Assembly: GCA_964410665.1 (NCBI GenBank)
Contig: CAYPIE010000006.1
Coordinates: 90,267-154,266 of the forward strand
Origin: CAYPIE01 sp964410665
GTDB taxonomy: Bacteria; Planctomycetota; Planctomycetia; Gemmatales; Gemmataceae
DNA: 64,000 nucleotides
Reading direction: 5' to 3'
Shown here: positions 55,601 to 64,000 of the stretch, piece by piece
Numbering within the stretch: the stretch's first letter is position 1
Layout: every line of letters begins with the position of its first letter
Translations under genes and position numbers: made by a program
Notes under the pieces: generated by a model
What the model saw: the letters and a program-made list of their open reading frames with translations, nothing else
What the model was told of the DNA's origin: nothing
Databases searched by the model: none

Positions 55601-56971
55601 TTTGAATCGGTCGATCTAAGTGGCGCCACCAATCGGGTGTTTTCGCTAGCCTACTGGATCAATGTTACCACCTATGAAGACCAAGATGCCTTCACGGTCC
55701 AGCTAAGTGACGGGAACACCACGGTGACCCTCCTCGACTTCGGCCCCGATGAACTCAATGCGAATCAGTCTGAGGACAATGGCTCGGCCGATGAGTGGTT
55801 CCTACTGATCACCGATTTAGAACCGTTGATCACTGACGGTCTCGACCCAAGTAACCTAATGCTGACGATCCGTGCAGACACGGATGTCGTCGAAGAATCG
55901 ATCTTCTTTGACAACCTCCGCTTTTCGGAAGGTGTTCTCGGGACCCAAGCCTCGGTGACCATCAATGTCGGCGATACCCCGGATAGTCTTCAAGTGGCCA
56001 GCACAACTCCGTTCAACAGCGGCATCGAATTCAGCTTTACACAGCCGATCGACCTGTCCGGTTTGAACCTGGTCGAGGATGGCGCGCTGGGTAGTCCCGA
56101 CCTTGTCCTCACGAGCCCCGAGGGAGGTGTGGCAGGCACTTTGGTACCAAATACCGATGGTACCGGCTTTACCTTTGTGGCCACTGGCGGCCCACTCGTG
56201 GCGGGTGACTACACGCTGACGCTGATCAGTGGTCCCGATGCCTTCGTGGGAACGGACGGCGAAGCCCTGGACGGTGACTTCGACGGCATGCCCGGCGGAG
56301 ACTATGTCGAGACCTTTACCGTCGCGCCGATCAGCGACGTGGTGGTGAATCTGCCAGACTTTGCCCGGGGCGCGGGTCAAGCGGTGGTGGTGCCGAACAC
56401 CGGGGCGGGCTTGCCGATCACCTTGAGTGATGCGACCGGTGTGACGGAGTTGAGCGTCGAGATCGCCTACAATCCGGCGATGCTGACGATCACCGGTGCC
56501 GAAGTGGCCGAAGGGTTGCCAGCGGATGCGACGGTGACTGTGGACACGGGTGCCGAAGGGGTGGCCGTCGTGACCTTCACTAGCCCGAGTGGCTTGACCG
56601 GCACCGACCTCTCGATCATCAACCTCACCGCGAGCGTTCCGAACGATACACCGTTGGGGGGTAGTCAGGTGCTGTCGCTGAGCAACGTGAGCATCAACGG
56701 GGGTGCGATTGAGGCCGTCGGGGATGCTGCCGTGCACACCGCGGCCTACTTCGGAGATGTGAACAACGATGGCAGCATCAGCGTCGCCGATGTCACCGAA
56801 GCTCTCGAAGTGGCCGCGGGGCAAGATACAGGCTTCGCCCCCCTACCACTGGTCGACCCGAGGCTAGTCAGCGACATCGATGGCGATGCCTCGGTAACGG
56901 TGGGCGATGTCCTGCTGTTGCTCCAGGCGGCTGCGGGACAGGTCGTGCCGCAGATCCCATTGATCCCTTAA
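52610..56971 (+). CDS. Giant modular surface protein: DNRLRE, duplicated cadherin-like modules, cohesin-like domain and dockerin
   Basis: This 1453-residue exported protein starts at GTG 52610 (AAGGAG 7 bases before). The N-terminus carries YRPQLQTFEDRTAPAVL, a planctomycete export/anchoring motif. A DNRLRE-type domain covers about 50-253. Then a block of Ig-like, cadherin-like and beta-jelly-roll modules occurs twice (about 260-683 and 686-1116; compare SVADNTNLV with TVADNSNLV). An Ig-like domain (about 1120-1240) follows, and a cohesin-like domain (about 1240-1376: ELSVEIAYNPAMLTI). Last come two dockerin-type calcium loops, GDVNNDGSISVADV and SDIDGDASVTVGDV. Such proteins may take part in adhesion or surface assembly. 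A strong terminator follows. Confidence 0.85.
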   Translation: MNNWIKRVLMPAAQHATLRNHAASAPVRKRASYRPQLQTFEDRTAPAVLTFTQGVEITLDGGGTGQTYLGAQDVQIDESAPNLNLEGAPELNVDADLFNVNNETAVQVQVLTQFLDIFGTESYQVPLGSNITAAILTLNVVGPGNVVEMSQLLGPWSSASLTWNSVTFNGNNEGGIQTATMPNADGFDARMPFTTLSGNSGLIAIDISDLVQSWANGTPNHGIGFTPTGSNGVDWSSSEATDPTIRPTLEVTFEPPTGGNNAPSAFSDAFTANEDFGASGIDLLANDSDLNGDPITLVAIDGQDIASGGSVTIASGAIVTLNSDNTIDYDTNSQFDALGLFGPGQDSFTYTISDGMDDDTTTVSVTIEPVNDLPQAMDTNLSVEATAPNGTVVGTVLAEDAEPGPLNSVIVSGNEDGVFRLDQTSGELSVADNTNLVNGPFRLEVAVSDGIGDLVIEQNFNRVGTVSDGNPTPTGDSLPDGGELTNNGSFSADPLNGLGYRTIWNDTRGNGMGPVIPGEADGRDFIGANSFGGGNTADVNPQGIPYQAFTEYNYELQDGDGRLDIVFDPVDLTSSTSRAFSFYYWINDTIYEDLDRLSATISDGTNTLTIFDLGPSGLNANTSVDNGDPEEWNFFQFNLEPLIASGFDASSLQATISFDGDVVEETVNLDNIRFVENVPESIATVTVESAAGVPTAVDDMITTDEDTVATGFDLLENDFDPDEDPLSITEIDGQAVTAGDTVILSSGAEVTLNADGTIDYDPIAVFQSLRDGQTASDDFTYTITDGSSTAQANVAVTIVGINDLPTVADVTFTVAEDAENGTVVGTVEASDPEDDPLLFRIIEGNDAGVFAMDSRSGVITVADNSNLVAGTVTLTVDVSDGLGTIVGEQLLDLGGADSPVNPTPTEDSLPNGGKLTNFGSFNDNSAFGLLFDTFWFDTRGVGMGPVLNDGDDTQDFIGETSFGGGNSPGVNPDGIPVQAFQQYTYEFQDGDGRLDVVFESVDLSGATNRVFSLAYWINVTTYEDQDAFTVQLSDGNTTVTLLDFGPDELNANQSEDNGSADEWFLLITDLEPLITDGLDPSNLMLTIRADTDVVEESIFFDNLRFSEGVLGTQASVTINVGDTPDSLQVASTTPFNSGIEFSFTQPIDLSGLNLVEDGALGSPDLVLTSPEGGVAGTLVPNTDGTGFTFVATGGPLVAGDYTLTLISGPDAFVGTDGEALDGDFDGMPGGDYVETFTVAPISDVVVNLPDFARGAGQAVVVPNTGAGLPITLSDATGVTELSVEIAYNPAMLTITGAEVAEGLPADATVTVDTGAEGVAVVTFTSPSGLTGTDLSIINLTASVPNDTPLGGSQVLSLSNVSINGGAIEAVGDAAVHTAAYFGDVNNDGSISVADVTEALEVAAGQDTGFAPLPLVDPRLVSDIDGDASVTVGDVLLLLQAAAGQVVPQIPLIP

Positions 56972-57052
56972 TCGCTTGGCAGCGAGCAAGCAGGGGCAGT
57001 CCGAGGAGTCCTTGCCCTGCTCGGCACGAGACCGGTGAACAGTTGAACGATT

Positions 57053-57105
57053 AGGCAGTCTGGGGTGACTGGAAGATCGCACCCCAGACTGCCTTCCTTT
57101 TCTTC
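57053..57105 (+). terminator. Strong terminator of the surface-protein gene
   Basis: A 15-bp perfect stem (GGCAGTCTGGGGTG and complement plus one A-T pair) with a 12-base loop is followed by a T-rich tract (TTCCTTTTCTT). It ends 82 bases or more past the stop codon at 56971. It clearly isolates the gene from the following DUF1559 gene. Confidence 0.85.
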
Positions 57106-57215
57106 CGGTTTCGCTCATCAATTACTCATCAAATCTTTTCATCGCTGCCTGCTTGGTTGGCTACCGTGAACTTTTATGATTGCTCGCCCAAGTGCTGAAA
57201 AGTGAGGTTGCTTGT

Positions 57216-58184
57216 ATGCGAATCCGTCGCAGGGGCTTTACCCTGATTGAATTACTGGTCGTTATTGCCATTATTGCGATTTTGATCGGGCTGTTGCTGC
57301 CCGCGGTTCAGAAGGTCCGCGAAGCCGCCGCACGAATGCAGTGCCAGAATAATCTTAAGCAGATTGGGCTGGCTTGCCACAACTACCATGACGTCAATCG
57401 TCACTTTCCCCCGGGGATCAGTGTACCGCTGGGAACGTGTTCGGGTTGTTTGCGGAGCTCGGCCTGCTCGGAGTATGGTCCTTGCCCACCACAGGCAATC
57501 CCGGGTCGCTGGGGATCTTGGCTAACCTGGATTCTGCCGTACATGGAACGAGCGAATGTGTTTAACCGCATGGATCTGTCGCAACGTGACTATGCCTACT
57601 GTAACGGTCCCGACAGCCCCGGCGCAACCGTCATCCGCAATTACATGTGTCCATCAGATTTATTCGACAAAGAGGTTCGAATATACCAAGGCCGCTTTCA
57701 CTTTGGTTTGAATAGCTACTACGCCAATGCCGGCACGCGGTCGTGGCCAACCAGCTTTGCCACCTTCGATGGGGTGATGTATTACAACAGTAAGACGCGG
57801 ATTCAGGGGATCTCCGATGGGACGTCCAATACTCTGCTGGCTGGGGAACGCTACCACGGCGATGCCCGCTTCGAAGAGCTCACCGGTCGTCCTCTGACCG
57901 ACTGGAACGGCTGGGCCTGGAACAATGCAAACTCTGGACAAGATCATCTAGGGGACACTGCCTGGCCGATTAACACCGACTTTGCCACCATCTTGGCGGC
58001 TGCTGGCGGCAACGAGGCACAGACATCCCGCCGTACCGTGTTTGGAAGCGGCCACACCGGCGGTGCAAACTTCGTGTTTTGTGATGGATCGGTCCACTTC
58101 TTGAATCTGACGAACTTGGACCAGCTGGAAACGCTACAGCGGCTGTCGGAGCGAAGTGACGGCCAAGTCATTCCAGGGTTTTAA
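57216..58184 (+). CDS. DUF1559 protein with prepilin-type N-terminus
   Basis: This 322-residue protein has the type IV pseudopilin signal RRRGFTLIELLVVIAIIAILIGLLLPAVQ, followed by VREAARMQ-like text and CQNNLKQIGLACHNYHD, the DUF1559 hallmark. The C-terminal HTGGANFVFCDGSVHFL motif (H-x9-DG) is complete. Cleavage after the Gly by a prepilin peptidase is expected, with assembly in or export across the cytoplasmic membrane. Planctomycetes carry tens of paralogues of unknown function. I chose ATG 57216 because GAGG lies 8 bases before it. The stop overlaps the start of the following lipoprotein gene. Confidence 0.95.
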   Translation: MRIRRRGFTLIELLVVIAIIAILIGLLLPAVQKVREAAARMQCQNNLKQIGLACHNYHDVNRHFPPGISVPLGTCSGCLRSSACSEYGPCPPQAIPGRWGSWLTWILPYMERANVFNRMDLSQRDYAYCNGPDSPGATVIRNYMCPSDLFDKEVRIYQGRFHFGLNSYYANAGTRSWPTSFATFDGVMYYNSKTRIQGISDGTSNTLLAGERYHGDARFEELTGRPLTDWNGWAWNNANSGQDHLGDTAWPINTDFATILAAAGGNEAQTSRRTVFGSGHTGGANFVFCDGSVHFLNLTNLDQLETLQRLSERSDGQVIPGF

Positions 58185-58675
58185 TGCGAAAGCGAGCCAG
58201 CATGGCAAAACTTAGCAAGACTGGTTGCTTGCTCCTGAGCCTCATCCCCCTCCTCCTGATCGGCTGTGACGACGACGAAGCCCCCGTGCTGGTCCCAGTG
58301 CAAGGTATTGTACTGCTCAATGGTAGGCCATTGCCTGAGGCACAGGTACGCTTCATCCCGATGATCGACCAGGGCTCCGAGTACCTCGCTTCCGGACAAA
58401 CCGACGCTCAAGGTCGCTTTACCCTGACCTGTGCCGCGGGGAAAGGCGCGAGCATCGGTGAAAATCGCGTACTCATCGTGGAGGGGACCATCCCTCCGGA
58501 GCTGTTAAGTGAGTCGGCTCAGGATAAGATGATTCAATATATGAATGCACGACAAAATCGTCCGATCCCGAAGCGTTACGCAAAGCTGGCAACCTCGCCT
58601 CTGCGAGAAACCGTTACCGAAGGCGCTTCTGAGTATCGGTTGGAACTCACACGTTCAAGAAACGAGAAGTGGTGA
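58184..58675 (+). CDS. Lipoprotein with carboxypeptidase-regulatory-like (transthyretin-type) fold
   Basis: This 163-residue lipoprotein has lipobox LLIGC. Its start ATG overlaps the TAA of the DUF1559 gene (TAATG at 58182-58186), so the two are translationally coupled; a second in-frame ATG 18 bases later is possible. The mature chain holds a beta-rich segment VPVQGIVLLNGRPLPEAQVRFIP, then GQTDAQGRFTLTC, the repeat pattern of Ig-like carboxypeptidase regulatory domains. Such small lipoproteins are regularly encoded behind DUF1559 genes in planctomycetes. The function is unknown. Confidence 0.75.
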   Translation: MRKRASMAKLSKTGCLLLSLIPLLLIGCDDDEAPVLVPVQGIVLLNGRPLPEAQVRFIPMIDQGSEYLASGQTDAQGRFTLTCAAGKGASIGENRVLIVEGTIPPELLSESAQDKMIQYMNARQNRPIPKRYAKLATSPLRETVTEGASEYRLELTRSRNEKW

Positions 58676-58676
58676 A

Positions 58677-58711
58677 ACTCCGCGGCCGAATTTCAATTCG
58701 GCCGCGGGAGT
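58677..58711. terminator. Bidirectional hairpin between convergent lipoprotein and groEL3 genes
   Basis: ACTCC-GCGGCCGAATT and its complement (with one bulged C) form a 15-16 bp stem around a 2-base TC spacer. It lies exactly in the 45-base gap between the two convergent genes. Confidence 0.7.
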
Positions 58712-58720
58712 GCGGATCGA

Positions 58721-60358
<1,638 letters not shown>

Positions 60359-60410
60359 GATGCCTCCGTTAGGGATGGTTGCAATCGTTTACCGACAAAG
60401 TCGCTTGGTG

Positions 60411-60707
60411 TTATTGGTCGAGAACGGCCAGAATATCTTCTTCGTGCATCACCAGAATTTCCCGTTGCTCCTGACGATCCTTGAACTCGTCACCGGCCCA
60501 GGTCGTGAACAGCACCGTGTCTCCTTGCTTGACCTGCAAGGGCTTGCGGTCCCCGTTCTTGAGAAGCTTGCCCGGCCCAACAGCCACCACTTTACCCCGT
60601 TGAGGCTTATTCTTGGCCGAGTCGGGCAAGACAATCCCCCCCTTGGTGGTTTCCTCCGGAGCAAAGCGTTCGACGATGACGCGATCGCCTAACGGTTTTA
60701 GGTTCAT
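60411..60707 (-). CDS. groES: GroES co-chaperonin 2
   Basis: This 98-residue co-chaperonin begins MNLKPLGDRVIVE and has the mobile loop PEETTKGGIVLPDSAKNKPQRG, then GDTVLFTTWAGDEFKDRQEQREILVMHEEDILAVL. The mobile loop differs from GroES1 (GIVLPDS against GILLPDT) and is matched to GroEL3 by operon position. ATG 60707 follows GGAGAGGGG. The upstream region carries several inverted repeats (60748-60766, 60842-60882, 60888-60900) that may control this operon. Confidence 0.95.
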   Translation of the reverse strand: MNLKPLGDRVIVERFAPEETTKGGIVLPDSAKNKPQRGKVVAVGPGKLLKNGDRKPLQVKQGDTVLFTTWAGDEFKDRQEQREILVMHEEDILAVLDQ

Positions 60708-60747
60708 ACCCCTCTCCAAGCTGGCCATGCAAATGAATCCGTGATGC

Positions 60748-60766
60748 CTGTCGCCAAAGGTGACAG
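60748..60766. promoter_or_regulatory. Hairpin/dyad upstream of groES2
   Basis: CTGTCGCC and GGTGACAG flank AAA, about 41 bases upstream of the groES2 start. Its outer TGTC/GACA halves reappear in the dyad at 60888-60900, suggesting a shared binding protein or a leader hairpin. Confidence 0.35.
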
Positions 60767-60841
60767 CAAGTCGTGTACCTTGGTGAACGAAAGCTATAAG
60801 ATGCTCGTGGATAATAAGTTAGAGTCGTGATTCTGGGCTTC

Positions 60842-60882
60842 GCCGGTTCGGGGAACTGCCAGGATCGCTCGTCCGAACCGGC
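60842..60882. promoter_or_regulatory. Long inverted repeat between groES2 and the PVC cytochrome gene
   Basis: Perfect 10-base arms GCCGGTTCGG and CCGAACCGGC face each other across 21 bases, in the middle of a divergent intergenic region. The arm spacing of about three helical turns centre to centre suits a dimeric regulator. Confidence 0.4.
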
Positions 60883-60887
60883 CAGGA

Positions 60888-60900
60888 TGTCAGTTTGACA
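60888..60900. promoter_or_regulatory. Small dyad TGTCA-N3-TGACA
   Basis: A perfect 5-base dyad, located 98 bases before the PVC cytochrome start and about 180 before the groES2 start. Half-sites match the outer part of the hairpin at 60748-60766. It could be an operator; the sequence is short. Confidence 0.3.
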
Positions 60901-60998
60901 GGGAACCGCAGTTCTTCTTCGCAGGATCGACCCTTTCGAAGTCAGCCCGAACCGGGCATCATGGAGGCGATTCCTGCTATGCCAACCGAGAGGTGTGT

Positions 60999-63878
60999 AT
61001 GCGCTTGCTGATCTTTTGGTCCCTGCTGGTGAACCCGCTGTCAGCCACGGAGAAGACATTCGAATTACCCGACAACTTTACCATCGATCTATTTGCCGAC
61101 GCCTCCAAGGCCGATGATATCTACAGCATGACCATCGACCCCAAGGGGCGGGTCACGGTCGCAGGCCGCGGCTACATTCGCATCCTCATCGACGCCGATC
61201 AGGATGGCCAGGCCGAAACTGTTCGGCAATTCAGTGATCGGCCGGGCAATGGTGCCCAAGGGCTGTGCTGGGTCGGGAATGCTCTGTATGCAGTTGGGGA
61301 TCAAGGCGTCTATCGCTTCGTCGACTCCGATGGCGATGACCAGGCCGATGGCCCACCGGAATTGCTGGCCCATTTAAAGACCGGCGGTGAACACGATGCG
61401 CACGCTATCCGTCGCGGCCCTGACGGTTGGTTCTATGTGCTCTGCGGCAATATGACTGGGATCAATGCCCAGTTCGTGACCACCACCAAGTCCCCGATCG
61501 CACAGCCCACCGCGGGTTGCTTGGTTCGCTTCTCGCCCGATTTTACGCATCGCGAGATTGTTGCGGATGGCTTCCGCAACGCGTATGACTTTGATTTCGA
61601 TGCGCATGGTGAGGTGTTTGCGTACGACTCCGACAATGAACGGTGCGTCGGCTTGCCGTGGTATGAGCCCACCCGCTTTTACCATGTGCTGCCCGGGGGC
61701 AACCATGGCTGGCGCTCCCCACAATTCGCAAGTACCTGGCGCTACCCGCCGTATTTACTGGACATCGTGACGCCGGTGGCCACTCTGGAGAGGGGTTCGC
61801 CCACCGGAGTGGTGTGTTACCAGGGCAAAGCCTTTCCCGAGGCATACCAAGGTGGCTTTTTTGCCGCAGACTGGACCTTCGGTCAGATCTGGTATGTACC
61901 GTCGACATCGGCCCTGGCCGAGTCCGTGGAACCTGTGCGTTTTCTGCAGGCCAAGGGGAGCAACGGTTTTGCCCCAACGGATCTGGCAGTTCACCCGAAC
62001 AACGGGTCGCTGTTTGTGTCCATCGGTGGCCGCGGCACCCGCGGGGGCGTTTTCCAGATTCGCTACCGCGGTTCCGACTCTCCCAAAGTCGCACCAAGCG
62101 TGACGGGAACCAAACAGGCAATGCAGTCACTGCAAGCAGTGCGCGGTTCGGATGTCACCAAGGATTGGCAAACCTTGATCGACGCCGCCGATGCCAATTC
62201 CCCCAGCATGCGTTTGACAGCCATGTTGCGGGTTCGCCAGCTCAATTCCAGTCAGGTAAATCAACTGGCCAAATCTCTCCGCACGCGACGGCAACAACTG
62301 ACCTATGCCATGGCGGTCGCCCCGACTCGTACAAAAGTTGCTCTGGGAATTGCTCGGGATGTGCTTCGGGACGACTCGACGTGTGCAGATGACACTCTGA
62401 CCGCGGTACGCATCTTCCAACTGGCTCTGGGCGATATCGGTGCCGCCCAACACAAAGGTGAAGTTTGGGAAGGCTACTCCGCAGGCAAAGCCGTTGATGC
62501 CAAAGTACGCGCGGAGCTACTGCCCCTCCTCCAGCGCAAGTTCCCGAGTGAAGACCCGAACCTGAACCGGGAGCTGAGCCGCACCCTGGCGATGCTTCGC
62601 GATGATTCGCCCGCAACCGTCGAGACAATCGTCGGACGCTGGAACGAGATGTCCGATCCGTTGGATGACCTGCACGAACTGATCGTTTTGGGGCAGCTGC
62701 GTGGGGAGCGTACGCTGCGAACCACACAACAGACGGCTACGACCCTGTTGTCCCTGGACCGGAAGCTGGATGCCGGTAGTCATACCCGGGATCGTAACTG
62801 GCCGCTGCGGATACGTGAGATGATCGATGCATTGTATGCGCAGGACCCGAACTTGCCTGCGGTCCTGGTACAGCACAGAGAGTTCGGCCGGCCGAGTCAT
62901 GTCCTGTTAGTCCAAGGTTCCAAATGGAACCGTGCGGAGGCGGCCCGCGGGTTTCTGCGAGTGGCCCAGGTTGATCCCGACTTTGCTTGGAATGCTGGAA
63001 TCATTCGCCTGGTGGCGCGCCTGCCTGAAGCCGAATCACGCGCGGTCCTCGATGAACTCTGGGAGTTGGGAGGCTGGCAAGATGTGCTAATACCCTTGTT
63101 CGGCAAAAATCCCAAACCGGAGGACCGCGACCGTTTTGTCGAAGGGCTCCGCTCGTGGAACCCCGGCACCGTCGCGACAAGCATCGAGGGATTGCGGAAC
63201 TACCCGGTCGGTGATGTCGCGGTTGAGGGGGTGGCCCTGTTGACTGCGCTACGTCGTTTGCCTGATGAGAAAGGCAAGTCCAGTACCCGCAAGGCGATTG
63301 TGGACCGCTTGCACCGACTCAACGCCGCGGTGCCCAGTGATGACCCAAGTGCTTGGGAGGCTTGGCTACGACAGGAGTATCCTGAAGCGGCCAAGCGCCT
63401 ACCGGACAGCGGCAGGATCGACCGAGCTGCTTGGACGAAACGGCTAGCTCAAATCGACTGGGAAGCGGGTCAGGCGGAATCAGGCGAGCACTTGGCACGG
63501 AAACTGAACTGTCTGACCTGCCACGGCCGTGCCGGCCGCATGGGCCCCGACCTCGCCGGGGTGACTAAGCGGTTCTCCCGCGCGGATCTGTTCACCGCGA
63601 TCCTAGAACCCAACCGCGATATCGCCCCCCGTTACCGGGCCACCGAGATCATGACGCATCGAGGCACGATCCAACAAGGGATGATTGTCTATGCCGCTGT
63701 CGATGGGACGTTATTGCAACTGAGCACCGGCGAGATGATCCGCATCCCCGGCGAGGAGATCGCCGAGACTCGCCGTAGCACGGTATCGCTGATGCCAGCT
63801 GGATTGCTCGAAGGGCGAAGCGATCAAGACTTAGCAGATTTGTATGCTTGGATGCGTACACTGGGACAGTCAGACTAG
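60999..63878 (+). CDS. PVC-type dehydrogenase/cytochrome c fusion 2
   Basis: This 959-residue secreted protein starts at ATG 60999 (GAGAGG 5 bases before) with a signal peptide ending about NPLSA. A dehydrogenase-like propeller (about 25-360) includes SMTIDPKGRVTVAGRGYI, GNALYAVGDQGVYRF and LPGGNHGWRSPQF. Helical repeats (about 370-820) follow, then CLTCH at 838-842 with GPDLAGVTKRFSRADLFTAI. It ends with LYAWMRTLG. It is the same family as the gene at 40057 but lacks the C-terminal jelly-roll domain. It is divergent from groES2. Its physiological electron donor and acceptor are unknown. Confidence 0.9.
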   Translation: MRLLIFWSLLVNPLSATEKTFELPDNFTIDLFADASKADDIYSMTIDPKGRVTVAGRGYIRILIDADQDGQAETVRQFSDRPGNGAQGLCWVGNALYAVGDQGVYRFVDSDGDDQADGPPELLAHLKTGGEHDAHAIRRGPDGWFYVLCGNMTGINAQFVTTTKSPIAQPTAGCLVRFSPDFTHREIVADGFRNAYDFDFDAHGEVFAYDSDNERCVGLPWYEPTRFYHVLPGGNHGWRSPQFASTWRYPPYLLDIVTPVATLERGSPTGVVCYQGKAFPEAYQGGFFAADWTFGQIWYVPSTSALAESVEPVRFLQAKGSNGFAPTDLAVHPNNGSLFVSIGGRGTRGGVFQIRYRGSDSPKVAPSVTGTKQAMQSLQAVRGSDVTKDWQTLIDAADANSPSMRLTAMLRVRQLNSSQVNQLAKSLRTRRQQLTYAMAVAPTRTKVALGIARDVLRDDSTCADDTLTAVRIFQLALGDIGAAQHKGEVWEGYSAGKAVDAKVRAELLPLLQRKFPSEDPNLNRELSRTLAMLRDDSPATVETIVGRWNEMSDPLDDLHELIVLGQLRGERTLRTTQQTATTLLSLDRKLDAGSHTRDRNWPLRIREMIDALYAQDPNLPAVLVQHREFGRPSHVLLVQGSKWNRAEAARGFLRVAQVDPDFAWNAGIIRLVARLPEAESRAVLDELWELGGWQDVLIPLFGKNPKPEDRDRFVEGLRSWNPGTVATSIEGLRNYPVGDVAVEGVALLTALRRLPDEKGKSSTRKAIVDRLHRLNAAVPSDDPSAWEAWLRQEYPEAAKRLPDSGRIDRAAWTKRLAQIDWEAGQAESGEHLARKLNCLTCHGRAGRMGPDLAGVTKRFSRADLFTAILEPNRDIAPRYRATEIMTHRGTIQQGMIVYAAVDGTLLQLSTGEMIRIPGEEIAETRRSTVSLMPAGLLEGRSDQDLADLYAWMRTLGQSD

Positions 63879-63891
63879 TCCTGTGCTGGCT

Positions 63892-64000
63892 TGAAAGAAG
63901 AGGCAGAGGCGTTTGCGTTGTGGGGAAAGAGGCAGAGGCGCTTGCGCTGCGGGGAAAGCGGCAGAGGCGCTTGCGGTGCGAGGAAAGAGGCAGAGGCGGT
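63892..64000. repeat. 29-bp tandem repeat array running off the right edge
   Basis: The core GGCAGAGGCG recurs at 63902, 63931, 63960 and 63989, always 29 bases apart, with variants in the TTGCGNTG-type middle. At least 3.8 copies are visible, starting 14 bases after the cytochrome stop. Repeats abut directly, with no spacers. The unit is not a multiple of three, so it is unlikely to be coding. Confidence 0.9.

Noticed and set aside
55856..56824. Minus-strand 322-codon frame in the surface-protein gene
   Set aside because: It is the mirror of a high-confidence modular gene, with no family-like text or ribosome binding site.
63892..64000. 29-bp repeats as a CRISPR array
   Set aside because: Repeat units abut with no spacers, and no cas gene is in the window.

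Overview
The window looks like chromosomal DNA of a planctomycete (phylum Planctomycetota, possibly a Gemmatales-type lineage; this placement is inference from gene content). Markers of that group are the DUF1501 protein, the prepilin-type DUF1559 protein, two large secreted PVC-type cytochrome/dehydrogenase fusions with CxxCH haem motifs, a BlaI/M56 pair, a DUF6629 protein, a giant Hsp70-like protein and several GroEL paralogues. Base composition is moderately GC-rich throughout. I found no rRNA, tRNA, insertion sequence, prophage or CRISPR array. Many genes begin with GTG or TTG, and many starts were reset here to an internal codon with a clear GGAG-type ribosome binding site.

Left part (1-31.7 kb): an assortment of metabolic and secreted proteins. 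It holds a truncated esterase at the edge, a flippase-like membrane protein, tandem hydrolase and S9 peptidases, a DDAH-like hydrolase, a DUF4198 protein and a metallophosphoesterase. Next comes an M56 peptidase/BlaI repressor operon followed by two serpin lipoproteins, then a divergent Hsp70-like gene with a good sigma70-type promoter. After that lie an MBL hydrolase, a Cys/Pro-rich secreted protein, an ADP-ribosylglycohydrolase, a glycosidase-like protein, a sugar-isomerase-like protein, a methyltransferase, lipoproteins, an Asp-nucleophile alpha/beta hydrolase, a MarC protein and the DUF1501 protein.

Centre (31.8-45 kb): a small HEHVH membrane protein faces an ABC transporter of the betaine/ergothioneine (OpuC/EgtUV) family. 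The transporter's substrate-binding domain is fused in front of the permease. Immediately upstream is a 561-residue protein joining an ordinary class I methyltransferase to an EgtD-like amino-acid N-methyltransferase domain. Its histidine-contacting residues are replaced, so the product is predicted to be a betaine other than hercynine. This is the best candidate for an undescribed system. A Vps10/BNR-repeat protein and a PVC cytochrome follow.

Right part (45-61 kb): a chaperone island on the minus strand, groEL2 - groES1 - groEL1 - dnaJ - grpE - fmdB-like - yacG - NYN protein, and 7 kb further on a second groES2-groEL3 operon. This gives three GroELs with three different C-terminal tails and two GroESs. 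Strong hairpins punctuate these operons, and no canonical CIRCE element is visible. Between the two chaperone loci lies a 1453-residue surface protein with duplicated modules that ends in a cohesin-like domain plus a dockerin. It is followed by a strong terminator and a DUF1559/lipoprotein pair. The window ends in a second PVC cytochrome and the start of a 29-bp tandem repeat array that runs off the edge.
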